Positions 44,887 through 55,147 are shown, counted from the first letter of the stretch. The stretch: DNA of 64,000 nucleotides from Bacillus sp. AFS006103 (GCA_002559145.1 NTXX01000010.1:176679-240678), one strand, 5' to 3'. Numbers and translations are program-made. The notes: generated by a model from the sequence alone, not told the origin.

Positions 44887-45252
44887 TCAAGTCTGCAAAA
44901 AATAATAAAAGAATAAAGCAATACCCATGAACAGTCCAGTTCCTAAGCCGTAAAACACTAATGGACGCTGATTAACTGTAATTAGTTCTGAGAGAGGAGG
45001 TATTTCATCAAAACTTCGTTTGTTGTGCCCTCTTTGAAAAGCAAAACTGAAGGACCTTGATATGGCATCAAAAAAACCGGAATGAATAGTAAATAGAAGT
45101 AAAGATAATAAAAGAAGTGCAGATGTGAAATAAAAAGATATATCAATATAGCTTAACAAAGCGATTTTGTGATCAAGAAGAAAGGAGACAATTAATATGA
45201 AAAGTTGTAATAAGGCCAAGACAACAAGTCTTTTCTTAAGTTGATAATTCAC
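44887..45252 (-). CDS. small membrane protein, DUF3899-like
   Basis: 121-residue protein with three predicted helices (about 8-26, 36-58, 98-118) and a basic middle loop SFAFQRGHNKRSFDEIPP. Resembles the DUF3899 proteins of Bacillus; function unknown. Lies upstream of the trpS leader on the same strand, divergent from opp. The family name is from memory of pattern and place. Confidence 0.7.
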   Translation of the reverse strand: MNYQLKKRLVVLALLQLFILIVSFLLDHKIALLSYIDISFYFTSALLLLSLLLFTIHSGFFDAISRSFSFAFQRGHNKRSFDEIPPLSELITVNQRPLVFYGLGTGLFMGIALFFYYFLQT

Positions 45253-45421
45253 TAAATAACCTCCAAAAGATTAATTTAATAGGGTTTTCACTTAAATATT
45301 TTATACTAAAAATCAGTGTAAGTTCAAATTATACCATAAGAAATCGTAATGAAAATGTAAAGAATGTTGCCAATCTGTAAATTAATTTCAAAAAAATAAT
45401 GTACAATTGGTAGAAAATATG

Positions 45422-45427
45422 TATAAT
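45422..45427 (+). promoter_or_regulatory. -10 element of the opp operon
   Basis: TATAAT, 48 bp before the oppA start, in an AT-rich 220-bp gap; no good -35 at 16-18 bp. Activator or weak promoter possible. Confidence 0.4.
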
Positions 45428-45474
45428 AGAGAATGTAGTAATTTTTCAGAATAATAGAAAAGGGAGGTCTACTA

Positions 45475-47169
45475 GTGAAGAAATCAAAACTTTCACTACT
45501 TTTAGTACTATCACTAGTTCTAAGCATGTTTCTAGCAGCATGTTCAGGCGGAAACAAGAATGAAGGCAAGAAAACGGATGAAGGCAATAAAAATGCTGGT
45601 ACTGAGGAAACAACTTTAGCAGATGAACAAGTTCTTAATGTTCTTGAAACTGCTGAAATTCCATCAATGGACAGCGTAATGTCTCAAGACGTATTAAGCT
45701 TCACCATGTTAAATGCTACAAATGAAGGTTTATATCGTTTAGATCCCGACCAAAAAGTTATCCCTGGCGTTGCTGAGGGTGCACCAACATACAATGATGA
45801 CAAAACTGTAATTACAATTAAATTAAAACAAGATACAAAATGGTCAAACGGTGACCCAGTTACTGCTCATGACTTTGTGTTTGCATGGCAACGTGCAATT
45901 GATCCGAAAGTTGCTGCTCCATATGGCGCATACTTCATGGAAGGCAAAATCAAAAATGCATCTGAAATTGTTGCCGGTAAAGCAAAACTTGATGATTTAG
46001 GTATTAAAGCATTAGATGATTATACTGTGGAAATCACTTTAGTTAGAGCTCTTCCATACATCGAATCATACCTAACATTCCCATTGTTCTACCCACAAAA
46101 CAAAAAGTTTGTTGAAGCAGAAGGCGCTAACTATGCGAAAGATGCTACTCACCTACTTTACAATGGTCCATTTAAGATGACTAAGTGGGATGGCCCAACT
46201 GGAACTGAATGGGTATTAGAAAAGAATGCTGATTACGTAAATGCTAAAGACGTTACTCTAGAGAAAATCAACTTTAACGTTTCTAAAGATCCACAAGCTT
46301 CTGCAAATGCATACACTGCAGGCGAAGCTGATATCACAGGAAAGCTTGCACAAGCTGCGATTCTTTCTCAATTTGAAGGACAAAAAGATTTACTACGTTA
46401 CCAAGAGCCATCTATCTGGTGGTTAAAAATGAACGAAAAGAACAAAGCATTGAAAAATGTTAACATCCGTAAAGCAATTGCATTATCTGTTGACAAAAAA
46501 GCTTTAACAGACGATGTATTAGCAAACGGATCAATCCCTGCAGATTTCCTTGTACCAAAAGGTTTCTCATACTTAGACGGTAAAGATTTCCGTGATACTG
46601 CTGGAACTTACTTAAGCACTAACAAAGAAGAGGCTAAAAAGCTTTGGGAAAAAGGTCTTAAAGAAACAGGTCTTAAAGAAGTGAAATTTACTTATGTTGG
46701 TCAAGATACTGAAACTTCGAAATTAACAGATGCTTTCATTAAAGACCAATTAGAGAAAAACTTACCAGGATTAAAAATTACTGTTGAAGCTGTACCATTT
46801 AAAATTCGTATCGCTCGTGAAGACGCTCAAGATTACGATTTATTAATGGGTGGTTGGGGACCTGACTACGCTGACCCAATGACATACATGGATCTATGGG
46901 TTACAGGCGGCGGACAAAACCACATGGATTATGGTAATCCAGAATTTGATAAGTTAATTAAATCAGCTAGTGAAGAACTTGTAGCTAAGCCACAAGATCG
47001 TTGGAAAGCTCTTCAAGATGCAGAAAAAATCTTGTTAGAAGATGATGCAGCAATTGCACCACTTTACCAACGTTCAGTTAACCTTCTTATCAATCCAAAG
47101 GTTCAAGGCTTTGCTCACCATGCATTTGGTCCAGACTATAGTTACCAGTGGATTAAAATCACAAAATAG
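45475..47169 (+). CDS. oppA: oligopeptide-binding lipoprotein OppA
   Basis: 564-residue family-5 binding protein. GTG start behind GGGAGG; signal peptide with lipobox LAAC (Cys23) and a Gly/Lys/Asn linker. SBP5 motifs: TYNDDKTVITIKLKQDTKWS then NGDPVTAHDFVFAW, DYDLLMGGWGPDYADPMTY. Opp imports peptides for nutrition and, in B. subtilis, the signalling peptides for sporulation and competence. A terminator-like hairpin after the gene would set its excess over the other subunits. Confidence 0.96.
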   Translation: MKKSKLSLLLVLSLVLSMFLAACSGGNKNEGKKTDEGNKNAGTEETTLADEQVLNVLETAEIPSMDSVMSQDVLSFTMLNATNEGLYRLDPDQKVIPGVAEGAPTYNDDKTVITIKLKQDTKWSNGDPVTAHDFVFAWQRAIDPKVAAPYGAYFMEGKIKNASEIVAGKAKLDDLGIKALDDYTVEITLVRALPYIESYLTFPLFYPQNKKFVEAEGANYAKDATHLLYNGPFKMTKWDGPTGTEWVLEKNADYVNAKDVTLEKINFNVSKDPQASANAYTAGEADITGKLAQAAILSQFEGQKDLLRYQEPSIWWLKMNEKNKALKNVNIRKAIALSVDKKALTDDVLANGSIPADFLVPKGFSYLDGKDFRDTAGTYLSTNKEEAKKLWEKGLKETGLKEVKFTYVGQDTETSKLTDAFIKDQLEKNLPGLKITVEAVPFKIRIAREDAQDYDLLMGGWGPDYADPMTYMDLWVTGGGQNHMDYGNPEFDKLIKSASEELVAKPQDRWKALQDAEKILLEDDAAIAPLYQRSVNLLINPKVQGFAHHAFGPDYSYQWIKITK

Positions 47170-47189
47170 TAACTATACTAATCAAATAG

Positions 47190-47224
47190 AAAGAGAGTAT
47201 ATTGAAGAAATATACTCTCTTTTT
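47190..47224 (+). terminator. attenuating hairpin between oppA and oppB
   Basis: AAAGAGAGTATAT and its complement (13 bp), then five T. Leaky terminator inferred because oppBCDF lack another promoter. Confidence 0.65.
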
Positions 47225-47281
47225 ACCTGTATGAGAATTGTCGAAAAACGTCGACTATTTAAAAAATTAGGAGGTGTAAGC

Positions 47282-48214
47282 ATGGCAAAATATATCTTAC
47301 AACGAACGGGCTATATGATAATTACACTTTTAATCGTAACATCACTTACATTTTTCCTCATGAAGCTAATTCCAGGTAGCCCTTTTAATAACTTCGAAAA
47401 GCTCAACGACGTTCAGCGGGAAATTTTGCTAGATAAATATGGTTTGAATGAACCTCTGCCTGTTCAATATTTTAATTATATGAGGAATTTGGTAAAAGGT
47501 GACCTAGGAATCTCCTTTCAATTTGACAATACCCCTGTAACAGAACTGATTACTAACCGCATTGGACCATCAGCACAATTAGGTTTGCAAGCAATGATAG
47601 TTGGTGCAATAATTGGCATATTCTTGGGTGTAATTGCTGCCTTAAAGCAAAATACATGGATAGATTATGGGTCTACATTTATTGCTGTAGTTGGTAAATC
47701 AGTACCGTCATTTATTTTTGCCGGTTTGCTTCAGTTTTATATTTCTGTTAAATTGCATTGGCTGCCAGTTATGTTATGGAAAGGACCAGAATATACGATT
47801 CTTCCTACCATTGCATTAGCTATGTTTCCAATTTCAATTGCTGCAAGGTTTATGCGGACTGAAATGATCGAGGTTTTAGGTTCCGATTATATTACCTTAG
47901 CACGAGCTAAGGGAGCAAGCCGCTGGCAAATTAGTCTAAAACATGCACTCCGAAATGCTTTAATACCAGTTGTGACTGTTCTTGGACCTCTAGCAGTTAG
48001 TCTGATGACTGGTTCACTAGTAATTGAACAAATTTTTGGAATTCCAGGACTTGGGGAGCAATTCGTTAAATCAATTAATATGAATGATTACCCTGTCATT
48101 ATGGGAACTAATATTTTATTTGCAGTATTATTTGTGGTAGTTATTTTGATTGTTGATATTCTTTATGGAATCATCGACCCACGTATTCGTATATCGGGGG
48201 GGAAAACTAAATGA
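47282..48214 (+). CDS. oppB: oligopeptide ABC transporter permease OppB
   Basis: 310-residue permease starting at ATG 47282 (AGGAGG upstream; a longer frame reaches back into oppA but lacks a ribosome site). Six helices, first MIITLLIVTSLTFFLMKLIPG; coupling loop DYITLARAKGASRWQISLKH. Overlaps oppC by four bases. Confidence 0.95.
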   Translation: MAKYILQRTGYMIITLLIVTSLTFFLMKLIPGSPFNNFEKLNDVQREILLDKYGLNEPLPVQYFNYMRNLVKGDLGISFQFDNTPVTELITNRIGPSAQLGLQAMIVGAIIGIFLGVIAALKQNTWIDYGSTFIAVVGKSVPSFIFAGLLQFYISVKLHWLPVMLWKGPEYTILPTIALAMFPISIAARFMRTEMIEVLGSDYITLARAKGASRWQISLKHALRNALIPVVTVLGPLAVSLMTGSLVIEQIFGIPGLGEQFVKSINMNDYPVIMGTNILFAVLFVVVILIVDILYGIIDPRIRISGGKTK

Positions 48215-49239
48215 GCAACAAAGACATTACCATATCAAAGGATCTGTTTACTCCTGCCCATATTGATCCGGCAAATAGTGAAAAGATTGCCAAAAAGAGC
48301 CTGAACTTTTGGCAAGATTCATGGCTAAGAGTTCGGAAGAACAAAGGTGCTGTTGTTAGTTTAGTGGTCTTAGCTATCATGCTTATTATGGCATTTGTTG
48401 GTCCGATGATTACGCCGTATGATTTCGATACACAAGACACAAAGCATAATAACCTGCCGCCTCGTATTCAAGGTTTAGAAGATGTAGAATGGCTCCCCTT
48501 TGACGGAACATTATCCAGAAGAGACGGCACAGTTTATAACGCATATGAAGTCCGGAAAATTGATGCCTATTATTGGTTTGGTACTGATAATTTAGGTCGT
48601 GATCAATTTGCTCGTATTTGGAAAGGTACACAAGTATCATTATTTATTGCCTTCATGGCAGCATTAATTGATATGGCCATTGGAGTCGCGTATGGAGCTG
48701 TTTCTGGTTATTTAGGCGGCAAAGTGGACGGTGTTATGCAACGTATTATAGAAGTTATTGTTGGTATTCCTAACTTGATTGTTGTTGTATTAATGATTTT
48801 GGTGTTAAAGCCAGGTATTATTCCAATCATAATCGCTTTAACGATAACTGGCTGGACTAGTATGGCCCGAGTTGTTCGAGCGCAGGTGTTGAAATTTAAA
48901 GGTCAGGAATTTGTATTGGCTGCCAAAACACTAGGTGCCTCCAATTCTTCAATTATTTTTAAACATATGATTCCGAACATGTTTGGTGTCATAATAATAA
49001 ATACGATGTTTTCCATCCCAAATGCTATTTTCTTTGAAGCATTTTTGAGTTTTATTGGGTTGGGATTACAAGAACCGAATGCATCTTTAGGAACATTAGT
49101 CAATTCAGGATTTAAATCTATGATTGCTTTTCCTTATCAAATGATAATTCCTTCTTTAATGATAGCAATTATTATGGTTTGTTTTAACTTAGTGGCTGAC
49201 GGATTACGAGATGCGTTGGATCCAAAAATGCGTGATTAG
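48211..49239 (+). CDS. oppC: oligopeptide ABC transporter permease OppC
   Basis: 342-residue permease with a long cytoplasmic N-terminus, a periplasmic insert (about 70-130) and FGTDNLGRDQFARIWKG before the ABC-type core; coupling loop QEFVLAAKTLGASNSSIIFK. Coupled to oppB by ATGA overlap. Confidence 0.95.
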   Translation: MSNKDITISKDLFTPAHIDPANSEKIAKKSLNFWQDSWLRVRKNKGAVVSLVVLAIMLIMAFVGPMITPYDFDTQDTKHNNLPPRIQGLEDVEWLPFDGTLSRRDGTVYNAYEVRKIDAYYWFGTDNLGRDQFARIWKGTQVSLFIAFMAALIDMAIGVAYGAVSGYLGGKVDGVMQRIIEVIVGIPNLIVVVLMILVLKPGIIPIIIALTITGWTSMARVVRAQVLKFKGQEFVLAAKTLGASNSSIIFKHMIPNMFGVIIINTMFSIPNAIFFEAFLSFIGLGLQEPNASLGTLVNSGFKSMIAFPYQMIIPSLMIAIIMVCFNLVADGLRDALDPKMRD

Positions 49240-49256
49240 AAGGCAGGTGTATGTAA

Positions 49257-50351
49257 ATGGAGAAAGTTTTACAAGTAAAGGATTTAAAAATATCGTTTCA
49301 TACATTTTCTGGAGAAGTGCAAGCGATTCGTGGTGTAAACTTTGATTTATATAATGGTGAAACATTAGCAATCGTTGGTGAATCAGGTTCTGGAAAATCA
49401 GTTACAACAAAATCAATCATGCGTTTACTTCCTGAACATAATTCCGAAATTAAAAGTGGAGAAATTCTTTTCGAAGGAAAAGACCTTACAAAACTTAAAG
49501 ATAAAGAAATGCAGAAAATTCGTGGAAAAGATATTTCTATGATTTTTCAGGATCCAATGACTTCCTTGAATCCAACAATGAAAATTGGCAAGCAAATTAT
49601 GGAGCCTCTTATTAAACATCAAAACATGAGCAGACATGCCGCCAAAGAAAGAGCAGTGGATTTATTAAAGCTAGTTGGTATTCCTAAGGCGGAAATTCGT
49701 GTAGATCAATATCCACATCAGTTCTCCGGAGGGATGAGACAACGGGTTGTTATCGCGATTGCATTGGCGTGTAATCCTAAAATCCTCATTGCCGATGAAC
49801 CGACAACTGCGCTTGACGTAACAATTCAAGCGCAAATTCTTGAGTTAATGAAGGATCTGCAAAAGAAAATTGATACATCGATCATCTTCATTACGCACGA
49901 TCTTGGGGTAGTTGCCAATGTAGCCGATCGCGTTGCAGTAATGTATGGTGGGAAAATTGTTGAAATTGGCACTGCCGATGAGATTTTCTATAACCCACAA
50001 CATCCTTACACATGGGGCTTAATTAGTTCTATGCCTGATATGGATACCCATGACGAGGAATTATTCTCTATTCCAGGGACACCACCTGATTTATTAGACC
50101 CTCCAAAAGGTGATGCGTTTGCAGCACGTAATCCATTTGTAATGAAAATAGATTTGGAGCAAGAGCCGCCATTCTTTCAAGTTTCTGACACTCATTATGC
50201 AGCTACATGGCTTTTACATCCTAATGCACCAAAGGTTAATCCACCAGAAGCTGTGAAAAGACGGCAAAATCAATTTGCTGGAAATGCACCAACAGCTACC
50301 TTAGAGAAAACTGGTCAAGGTCAATTCCCTGGAAAAAAGGAGGGGAAATAA
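49257..50351 (+). CDS. oppD: oligopeptide ABC transporter ATP-binding protein OppD
   Basis: 364 residues: Walker A GESGSGKSV, MIFQDPMTSLNP, signature FSGGMRQRV, Walker B LIADEPTTALD. The C-terminal segment has the AARNPFVMKIDLEQEPPFF region typical of the Bacillus OppD and a Gln/Gly-rich tail; unlike AppD it lacks the paired cysteines. Its stop abuts the oppF ATG. Confidence 0.95.
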   Translation: MEKVLQVKDLKISFHTFSGEVQAIRGVNFDLYNGETLAIVGESGSGKSVTTKSIMRLLPEHNSEIKSGEILFEGKDLTKLKDKEMQKIRGKDISMIFQDPMTSLNPTMKIGKQIMEPLIKHQNMSRHAAKERAVDLLKLVGIPKAEIRVDQYPHQFSGGMRQRVVIAIALACNPKILIADEPTTALDVTIQAQILELMKDLQKKIDTSIIFITHDLGVVANVADRVAVMYGGKIVEIGTADEIFYNPQHPYTWGLISSMPDMDTHDEELFSIPGTPPDLLDPPKGDAFAARNPFVMKIDLEQEPPFFQVSDTHYAATWLLHPNAPKVNPPEAVKRRQNQFAGNAPTATLEKTGQGQFPGKKEGK

Positions 50352-51290
50352 ATGGCTCAGCGTGAAAAATTACTTGAAATAAAAAATTTAAAGCAATATT
50401 TTAATGAAGGTAAAGTGAACGAAGTAAAAGCAGTCGACAATGTTTCTTTTGAAATTTTTAAAGGTGAAGTAATGGGATTAGTAGGGGAGTCAGGTTGTGG
50501 TAAATCAACAACAGGTCGCACGATCATCCGTTTGTACGATGCTACTGGCGGCGAAGTTTTATATGACGGCGTAAATGTCCACGGCAAAAAATCTAAAAAA
50601 CAGTTAAAAGATTTTAACCGAAAAATGCAAATGATTTTCCAAGATCCATATGCGTCATTAAACCCGAGATTAAAAATAGCTGATGTTATTGCAGAGGGAA
50701 TTGACATTCATGGTTTGGCGAAAACAAAACAAGAACGGATGGAGCAAGTTTATGAGCTCTTAGAAACCGTTGGCTTGAATAGAGAGCATGCAAACCGTTA
50801 TCCACATGAATTTAGTGGTGGTCAGCGTCAGCGGATTGGAATTGCACGCGCCCTTGCTGTTCAACCGGAATTTATCATTGCTGATGAACCTATTTCAGCG
50901 TTGGACGTTTCAATCCAGGCTCAGGTTGTTAACTTAATGAAAAAGCTTCAAAAAGAGAAAAACTTAACCTATCTTTTTATTGCCCATGATCTTTCAATGG
51001 TTAAATACATTAGTGATCGTATTGGTGTTATGTATTTTGGTAAAATGGTTGAGCTAGCACCTGCGGATGAACTTTATAAAAATCCACTTCACCCGTATAC
51101 ACAATCACTTTTATCAGCGATTCCTGCACCGGACCCAATCAGTGAACGGACACGGAAACGAAAATCATATGATCCGGCAAGTCATAACTACGAACCTAAT
51201 GAATCCGTTGAATTTAGAGAGGTTACTCCTGGTCACTTTGTGCTTTGCTCGGAGAAAGAATTCAAGCAATTCAAAGTCCAAACTAAATAA
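50352..51290 (+). CDS. oppF: oligopeptide ABC transporter ATP-binding protein OppF
   Basis: 312-residue partner ATPase: Walker A GESGCGKST, MIFQDPYASLNP, signature FSGGQRQRI, Walker B IIADEPISALD. Last gene of oppABCDF, followed by a terminator. Confidence 0.95.
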   Translation: MAQREKLLEIKNLKQYFNEGKVNEVKAVDNVSFEIFKGEVMGLVGESGCGKSTTGRTIIRLYDATGGEVLYDGVNVHGKKSKKQLKDFNRKMQMIFQDPYASLNPRLKIADVIAEGIDIHGLAKTKQERMEQVYELLETVGLNREHANRYPHEFSGGQRQRIGIARALAVQPEFIIADEPISALDVSIQAQVVNLMKKLQKEKNLTYLFIAHDLSMVKYISDRIGVMYFGKMVELAPADELYKNPLHPYTQSLLSAIPAPDPISERTRKRKSYDPASHNYEPNESVEFREVTPGHFVLCSEKEFKQFKVQTK

Positions 51291-51294
51291 ACAT

Positions 51295-51328
51295 AAAAAA
51301 ACGATCTTGCTGTAAGATCGTTTTTTTT
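51295..51328 (+). terminator. terminator of the opp operon
   Basis: AAAAAAACGATCTT, GCTGT loop and complement with eight T. Confidence 0.92.
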
Positions 51329-51412
51329 GTGTATTAGACTGGGCTGTTGATTTCCGCTCCAATTAAAGTAGGATATAAAAATCAACAATCATCTTTAACA
51401 TAGACTTTATTT

Positions 51413-51598
51413 TTATTTTTTGATGCCTCCGACAGTTTTCCAACCAGTCTGGTATTTTGCACTTTCATCAACAAATTCACTACGATTTTTACCACCAAAT
51501 ACTTTTTCACCAAAACTGTTTGTAATAACACCCATTAAGGCAGTAATCCCTACAATTAGTAAAGCAACCATAGTTAAATCGAGTATGTATGCGCCCAT
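51413..51598 (-). CDS. 61-residue single-span membrane protein, unknown
   Basis: Start at ATG 51598 behind GGGAG. One hydrophobic helix (about 5-28, ILDLTMVALLIVGITALMG) and a charged C-terminus FGGKNRSEFVDESAKYQTGW. I do not recognise it. Transcribed alone between opp and spx. Confidence 0.6.
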   Translation of the reverse strand: MGAYILDLTMVALLIVGITALMGVITNSFGEKVFGGKNRSEFVDESAKYQTGWKTVGGIKK

Positions 51599-51616
51599 GG
51601 TATTAACTCCCTTCAT

Positions 51617-52183
51617 TTATCAGCTATATTGATTATTTGTAGCGTGACATTAAATATCCCCTCCCTTATTGTAAAAGAACTTGCTGTTTATTTAAAGAGG
51701 AAATTAAATAACTTTCACTAAGAATTTACAAAATAATGAATGCGTTTTCATTAGTGACCTTTAATTGAGAATGAGTTTTTATTTAATTGTTATGTCAGGT
51801 GAAAATAATGATTATCAGAATAAGAAAAATTTTATTTTTTTGACGACCCACACTTTTTCTTCCTTAATTGACGAACAATATAGCAAGTGGGATAATAAGT
51901 TCTGAAAAAATTCAAGATAAAATTATAATAAATTATGAAACTTTTAGAAGAATTATTCGTCTAATATAGTGAAATAGATAAATTTAAATTGTTTTTGTCC
52001 TTCAATATAATTTTTAAAAAAAGATACCCTTTTAAGAAACAGTGGTGTATAATTAATGATATAAATTACTTATTTATAATTATTATTAAAAATGTTTTAA
52101 CAAGATTATATAAACTTTCGCTTATTTAAATATACTGAATTTATTAATTTATGACTTAAATAAAAGAGGAGTGTGAAAATCGG
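51617..52183. other. 567-bp AT-rich gene-free gap upstream of spx
   Basis: No credible gene on either strand; the longest plausible small frame (51792-51905) has no ribosome site. Candidate -10 elements for spx are TATAAT at 52048-52053 and TATACT at 52131-52136, each without a clear -35. spx is transcribed from several promoters in B. subtilis, so a long regulatory region is plausible. Confidence 0.5.
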
Positions 52184-52579
52184 ATGGTTACACTATACAC
52201 TTCACCAAGTTGTACATCATGCAGGAAAGCTAAATCATGGTTAGAAGAACATGAAATCCCATACACAGAAAGAAATATTTTCTCAGAGCCATTAACAATG
52301 GAAGAGATAAAAGAAATTCTTCGCATGACGGAAGATGGGACGGATGAAATTATTTCAACAAGATCCAAGACATTTCAAAAACTTGACGTTAACTTAGATG
52401 CAATGCCTCTTCAAGATTTATTCAGATTAATAAAAGAGAATCCAGGTCTATTACGTAGGCCGATAATAATTGATGAAAAGCGTTTGCAAGTTGGGTATAA
52501 CGAAGATGAAATCAGACGATTCCTCCCAAGAAGAGTTAGGACGTTTCAGCTCCGCGAAGCACAGCGAATGGTTAATTAA
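52184..52579 (+). CDS. spx: transcriptional regulator Spx
   Basis: 131-residue ArsC-fold regulator that binds RNA polymerase alpha during disulfide stress. Redox switch CTSC (Cys10, Cys13) at the start, [10 protein letters not shown] and [20 protein letters not shown] in the usual places. Cleared by ClpXP with the adaptor SpxH, encoded at 58934-59803. B. subtilis yjbD is the orthologue. Confidence 0.96.
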   Translation: MVTLYTSPSCTSCRKAKSWLEEHEIPYTERNIFSEPLTMEEIKEILRMTEDGTDEIISTRSKTFQKLDVNLDAMPLQDLFRLIKENPGLLRRPIIIDEKRLQVGYNEDEIRRFLPRRVRTFQLREAQRMVN

Positions 52580-52585
52580 ATAAAT

Positions 52586-52610
52586 AGGCCTTCTTTTGGA
52601 GGCCTTTTTT
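52586..52610 (+). terminator. terminator of spx
   Basis: AGGCCTTC-TTTT-GGAGGCCT then six T. Confidence 0.87.
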
Positions 52611-52663
52611 GTATATAAAGAATAGTTGATATCGTTTGTAGTTTCTATTTGATTTTGCTACAA

Positions 52664-52669
52664 TATAAT
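52664..52669 (+). promoter_or_regulatory. -10 element of mecA
   Basis: TATAAT in TACAATATAATG with no strong -35; implies an untranslated leader of about 210 nt that contains no obvious frame. Confidence 0.35.
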
Positions 52670-52885
52670 GAAAATCTTAATGCAGCGAATGGGCATTCAC
52701 ACGGTTTTTTAGATTTTAGCCTTTTTTATTTCCCTTATAAGTGCTTTTGTCATAAAATAAAAGTACACGAGTATTTACTTTTTCAGGTTATGAAAATTCT
52801 TTATGATTTCAGTAAATGCTAAGGCAGTATCTGCTTGGGGGTATTTTGTCCCTTCAATCTGGAAAACGGAAGGGAGAGGTTTTTG

Positions 52886-53557
52886 ATGGAGATTGAACGC
52901 ATTAATGATTACACAGTTAAATTTTATATTTCATATGGTGATATAGAGGAAAGAGGCTTTGATCGCGAAGAAATTTGGTACAATAGGGAACGGAGTGAAG
53001 AACTCTTTTGGGAAATGATGGATGAAGTCCATGATGAGGAAGAATTTGTTATTGAAGGTCCTCTTTGGATTCAAGTCCAAGCACTTGATAAAGGCTTAGA
53101 GGTTCTTGTTACCAAAGCTCAGCTATCAAAAGATGGGCAAAAGTTTGAACTTCCTATCCCAAATGAAAAAGGTAAAGATTTTCCTGCTGAGGATAAGCTT
53201 GAAGAGCTTTTGGATCATCATTTCAATCCCAATCATTCCGATGAGGAAAGTATCCTGCTTGAGGAAGAAACATTAGAATTCCTGATTGGCTTTAAAGACT
53301 TTGAGGATGTTATTAGTTTATCCAATCGCTCTGGATTGGATGATTTAGTGACGATGCTTTATCATTTTGAAGGAAAATACTATCTTTATACAGAATTCCC
53401 AGAAGATTTATTTGAAGAAGATGAAATTGACGATATTTTGAGTATTTTACTTGAGTACGGTTTTGAAACACAACTTACCATTCATCGAATTCAGGAATAT
53501 GGAAAAGAAATAATTGCCGAAAATGTTTTTGCAGAAATACGAAAATATTTTCGCTAA
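52886..53557 (+). CDS. mecA: adaptor protein MecA
   Basis: 223 residues from ATG 52886 (GAGAGG upstream). N-terminal substrate-binding domain (MEIERINDYTVKFYISYGDI), acidic linker (about 85-120) and C-terminal ClpC-binding domain. Delivers ComK and other substrates to ClpCP in B. subtilis. Followed by a palindromic terminator. Confidence 0.95.
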   Translation: MEIERINDYTVKFYISYGDIEERGFDREEIWYNRERSEELFWEMMDEVHDEEEFVIEGPLWIQVQALDKGLEVLVTKAQLSKDGQKFELPIPNEKGKDFPAEDKLEELLDHHFNPNHSDEESILLEEETLEFLIGFKDFEDVISLSNRSGLDDLVTMLYHFEGKYYLYTEFPEDLFEEDEIDDILSILLEYGFETQLTIHRIQEYGKEIIAENVFAEIRKYFR

Positions 53558-53563
53558 TAAATG

Positions 53564-53594
53564 TACCGATTTCAATATTGAAATCGGTATTTTT
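53564..53594 (+). terminator. terminator of mecA
   Basis: TACCGATTTCAA and complement, a perfect palindrome with T-run. Confidence 0.87.
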
Positions 53595-53608
53595 AACATT
53601 AATAGTTT

Positions 53609-55147
53609 ATGAAAATAATCTGGCAGGTGAGTACACTGAAAAACACAGTAAGGGTTATTATATTTTTGGGGGTATTATCCGTACTATTGTTTTTCTTTAA
53701 TGATCAATTAGCAAGTGGGATTTTTGGATTCTTGAGTGTATTGGTCACACTTTCAGTGATCTTTATTGGCTTTGTAATATTCTTTGAGAACCGCCATCCA
53801 ACACAAACACTCACTTGGTTAGTTGTCCTAGGAAGTTTCCCATTGGTTGGTTTTATTTTTTATATTCTTTTCGGTCGTAATTATCGGAAGGAGAAGATGT
53901 TTAGAAAGAAATATTTCTTAGACAAACAGGCGTTTTTGACAGTTGAAGGCGAGGATGACCCGAGAAGTGAAGAAAAGCTTAGTTTAATGAGAGAACATCA
54001 AGGGAAATTATTCAATTTGGCTCAAAAACTTGGGAATAGCCCAATATCCTTCGATACATCGACAAAGATTTTAACAAATGGAGAGGAAACATTTCACCAT
54101 ATCTTAGAACAGTTAAAAAAAGCAAGGCATCATATACATCTTGAATATTATATTGTTCGCCACGATCAAATTGGTCAGGAAATTAAAGATTTACTTATTG
54201 AAAAAGCTCAGCAAGGAGTAAAGATTCGTTTCTTATATGACGCAGTTGGCTCATGGCAGCTTTCTAAGTCTTATATTAAGGATCTAAGAAATGCTGGGAT
54301 TGAAATGGTGACTTTCGGGCCTGTAAAACTTCCTTTTTTAAACAATAAATTTAATTTCCGCAATCATCGGAAAATGATCATAATAGATGGGACGATTGGA
54401 TTTGTTGGCGGGCTCAATATCGGGGATGAATATTTAGGAAGGGATAAAACCATTGGCTTTTGGCGTGATACTCATTTAATGCTTCGTGGGGAAGCTGTTC
54501 GAACGCTACAGCTAATTTTTTTACAAGACTGGTACTATATGACCAATCATAGTTTCTTAACAGCCGAATATTTATCCCCCCAAAATGATAATGAAAGTCA
54601 TGGTGGTGTCCAACTCATTGCTGGAGGGCCGGACAATGAATGGAGTGTTATTAAAAATATCTTTTTCTCAATGATTGCAAGTGCGGAAAAAACAGTTTGG
54701 ATTGCTTCACCGTATTTTATTCCGGATGAAGATATCTTTTCGGCGATAAAAGTTGCAGCGCTTAGTGGTGTAGACGTACGCCTCCTGGTCCCTAATAAAC
54801 CTGATAAACGGATCGTCTTTCATGCTTCAAGATCTTATTTCCCAGAGCTCTTAGAAGCGGGGGTTAAGGTATATGAATACCAGCGGGGCTTTATGCACAG
54901 TAAGATTGTGATTGTTGACCATGAACTAGCTTCGATTGGAACATCCAATATGGATATGAGGAGCTTCCATTTGAATTTTGAAGTAAATGCCTTTTTATTC
55001 CGAACGAAAAGTACCCAAAAGCTCGTTGCGGAATATATAAATGACCTTGAATATTCTATCCAGTTGGATAAAAAAACGTTTCAGGAAAGACATTTAGGAT
55101 TAAGAGTCCTAGAATCAACAGCGCGGTTACTCTCGCCCTTACTGTAA
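53609..55147 (+). CDS. cls: cardiolipin synthase
   Basis: Condenses two phosphatidylglycerols to cardiolipin. 512 residues: two or three N-terminal helices (about 15-80, GFIFYILFGRNYRK), then two PLD motifs HRKMIIID and HSKIVIVD, each followed by GGxN/GTSN. Ends RLLSPLL like B. subtilis ClsA. The ATG at 53609 has a poor ribosome site; a GTG or CTG a few codons later near AGGTGAG is possible, so the first residues are uncertain. Confidence 0.93.
   Translation: MKIIWQVSTLKNTVRVIIFLGVLSVLLFFFNDQLASGIFGFLSVLVTLSVIFIGFVIFFENRHPTQTLTWLVVLGSFPLVGFIFYILFGRNYRKEKMFRKKYFLDKQAFLTVEGEDDPRSEEKLSLMREHQGKLFNLAQKLGNSPISFDTSTKILTNGEETFHHILEQLKKARHHIHLEYYIVRHDQIGQEIKDLLIEKAQQGVKIRFLYDAVGSWQLSKSYIKDLRNAGIEMVTFGPVKLPFLNNKFNFRNHRKMIIIDGTIGFVGGLNIGDEYLGRDKTIGFWRDTHLMLRGEAVRTLQLIFLQDWYYMTNHSFLTAEYLSPQNDNESHGGVQLIAGGPDNEWSVIKNIFFSMIASAEKTVWIASPYFIPDEDIFSAIKVAALSGVDVRLLVPNKPDKRIVFHASRSYFPELLEAGVKVYEYQRGFMHSKIVIVDHELASIGTSNMDMRSFHLNFEVNAFLFRTKSTQKLVAEYINDLEYSIQLDKKTFQERHLGLRVLESTARLLSPLL

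Noticed and set aside
51792..51905. 37-codon frame upstream of spx
   Set aside because: No Shine-Dalgarno and low-complexity AT-rich content; not supportable.
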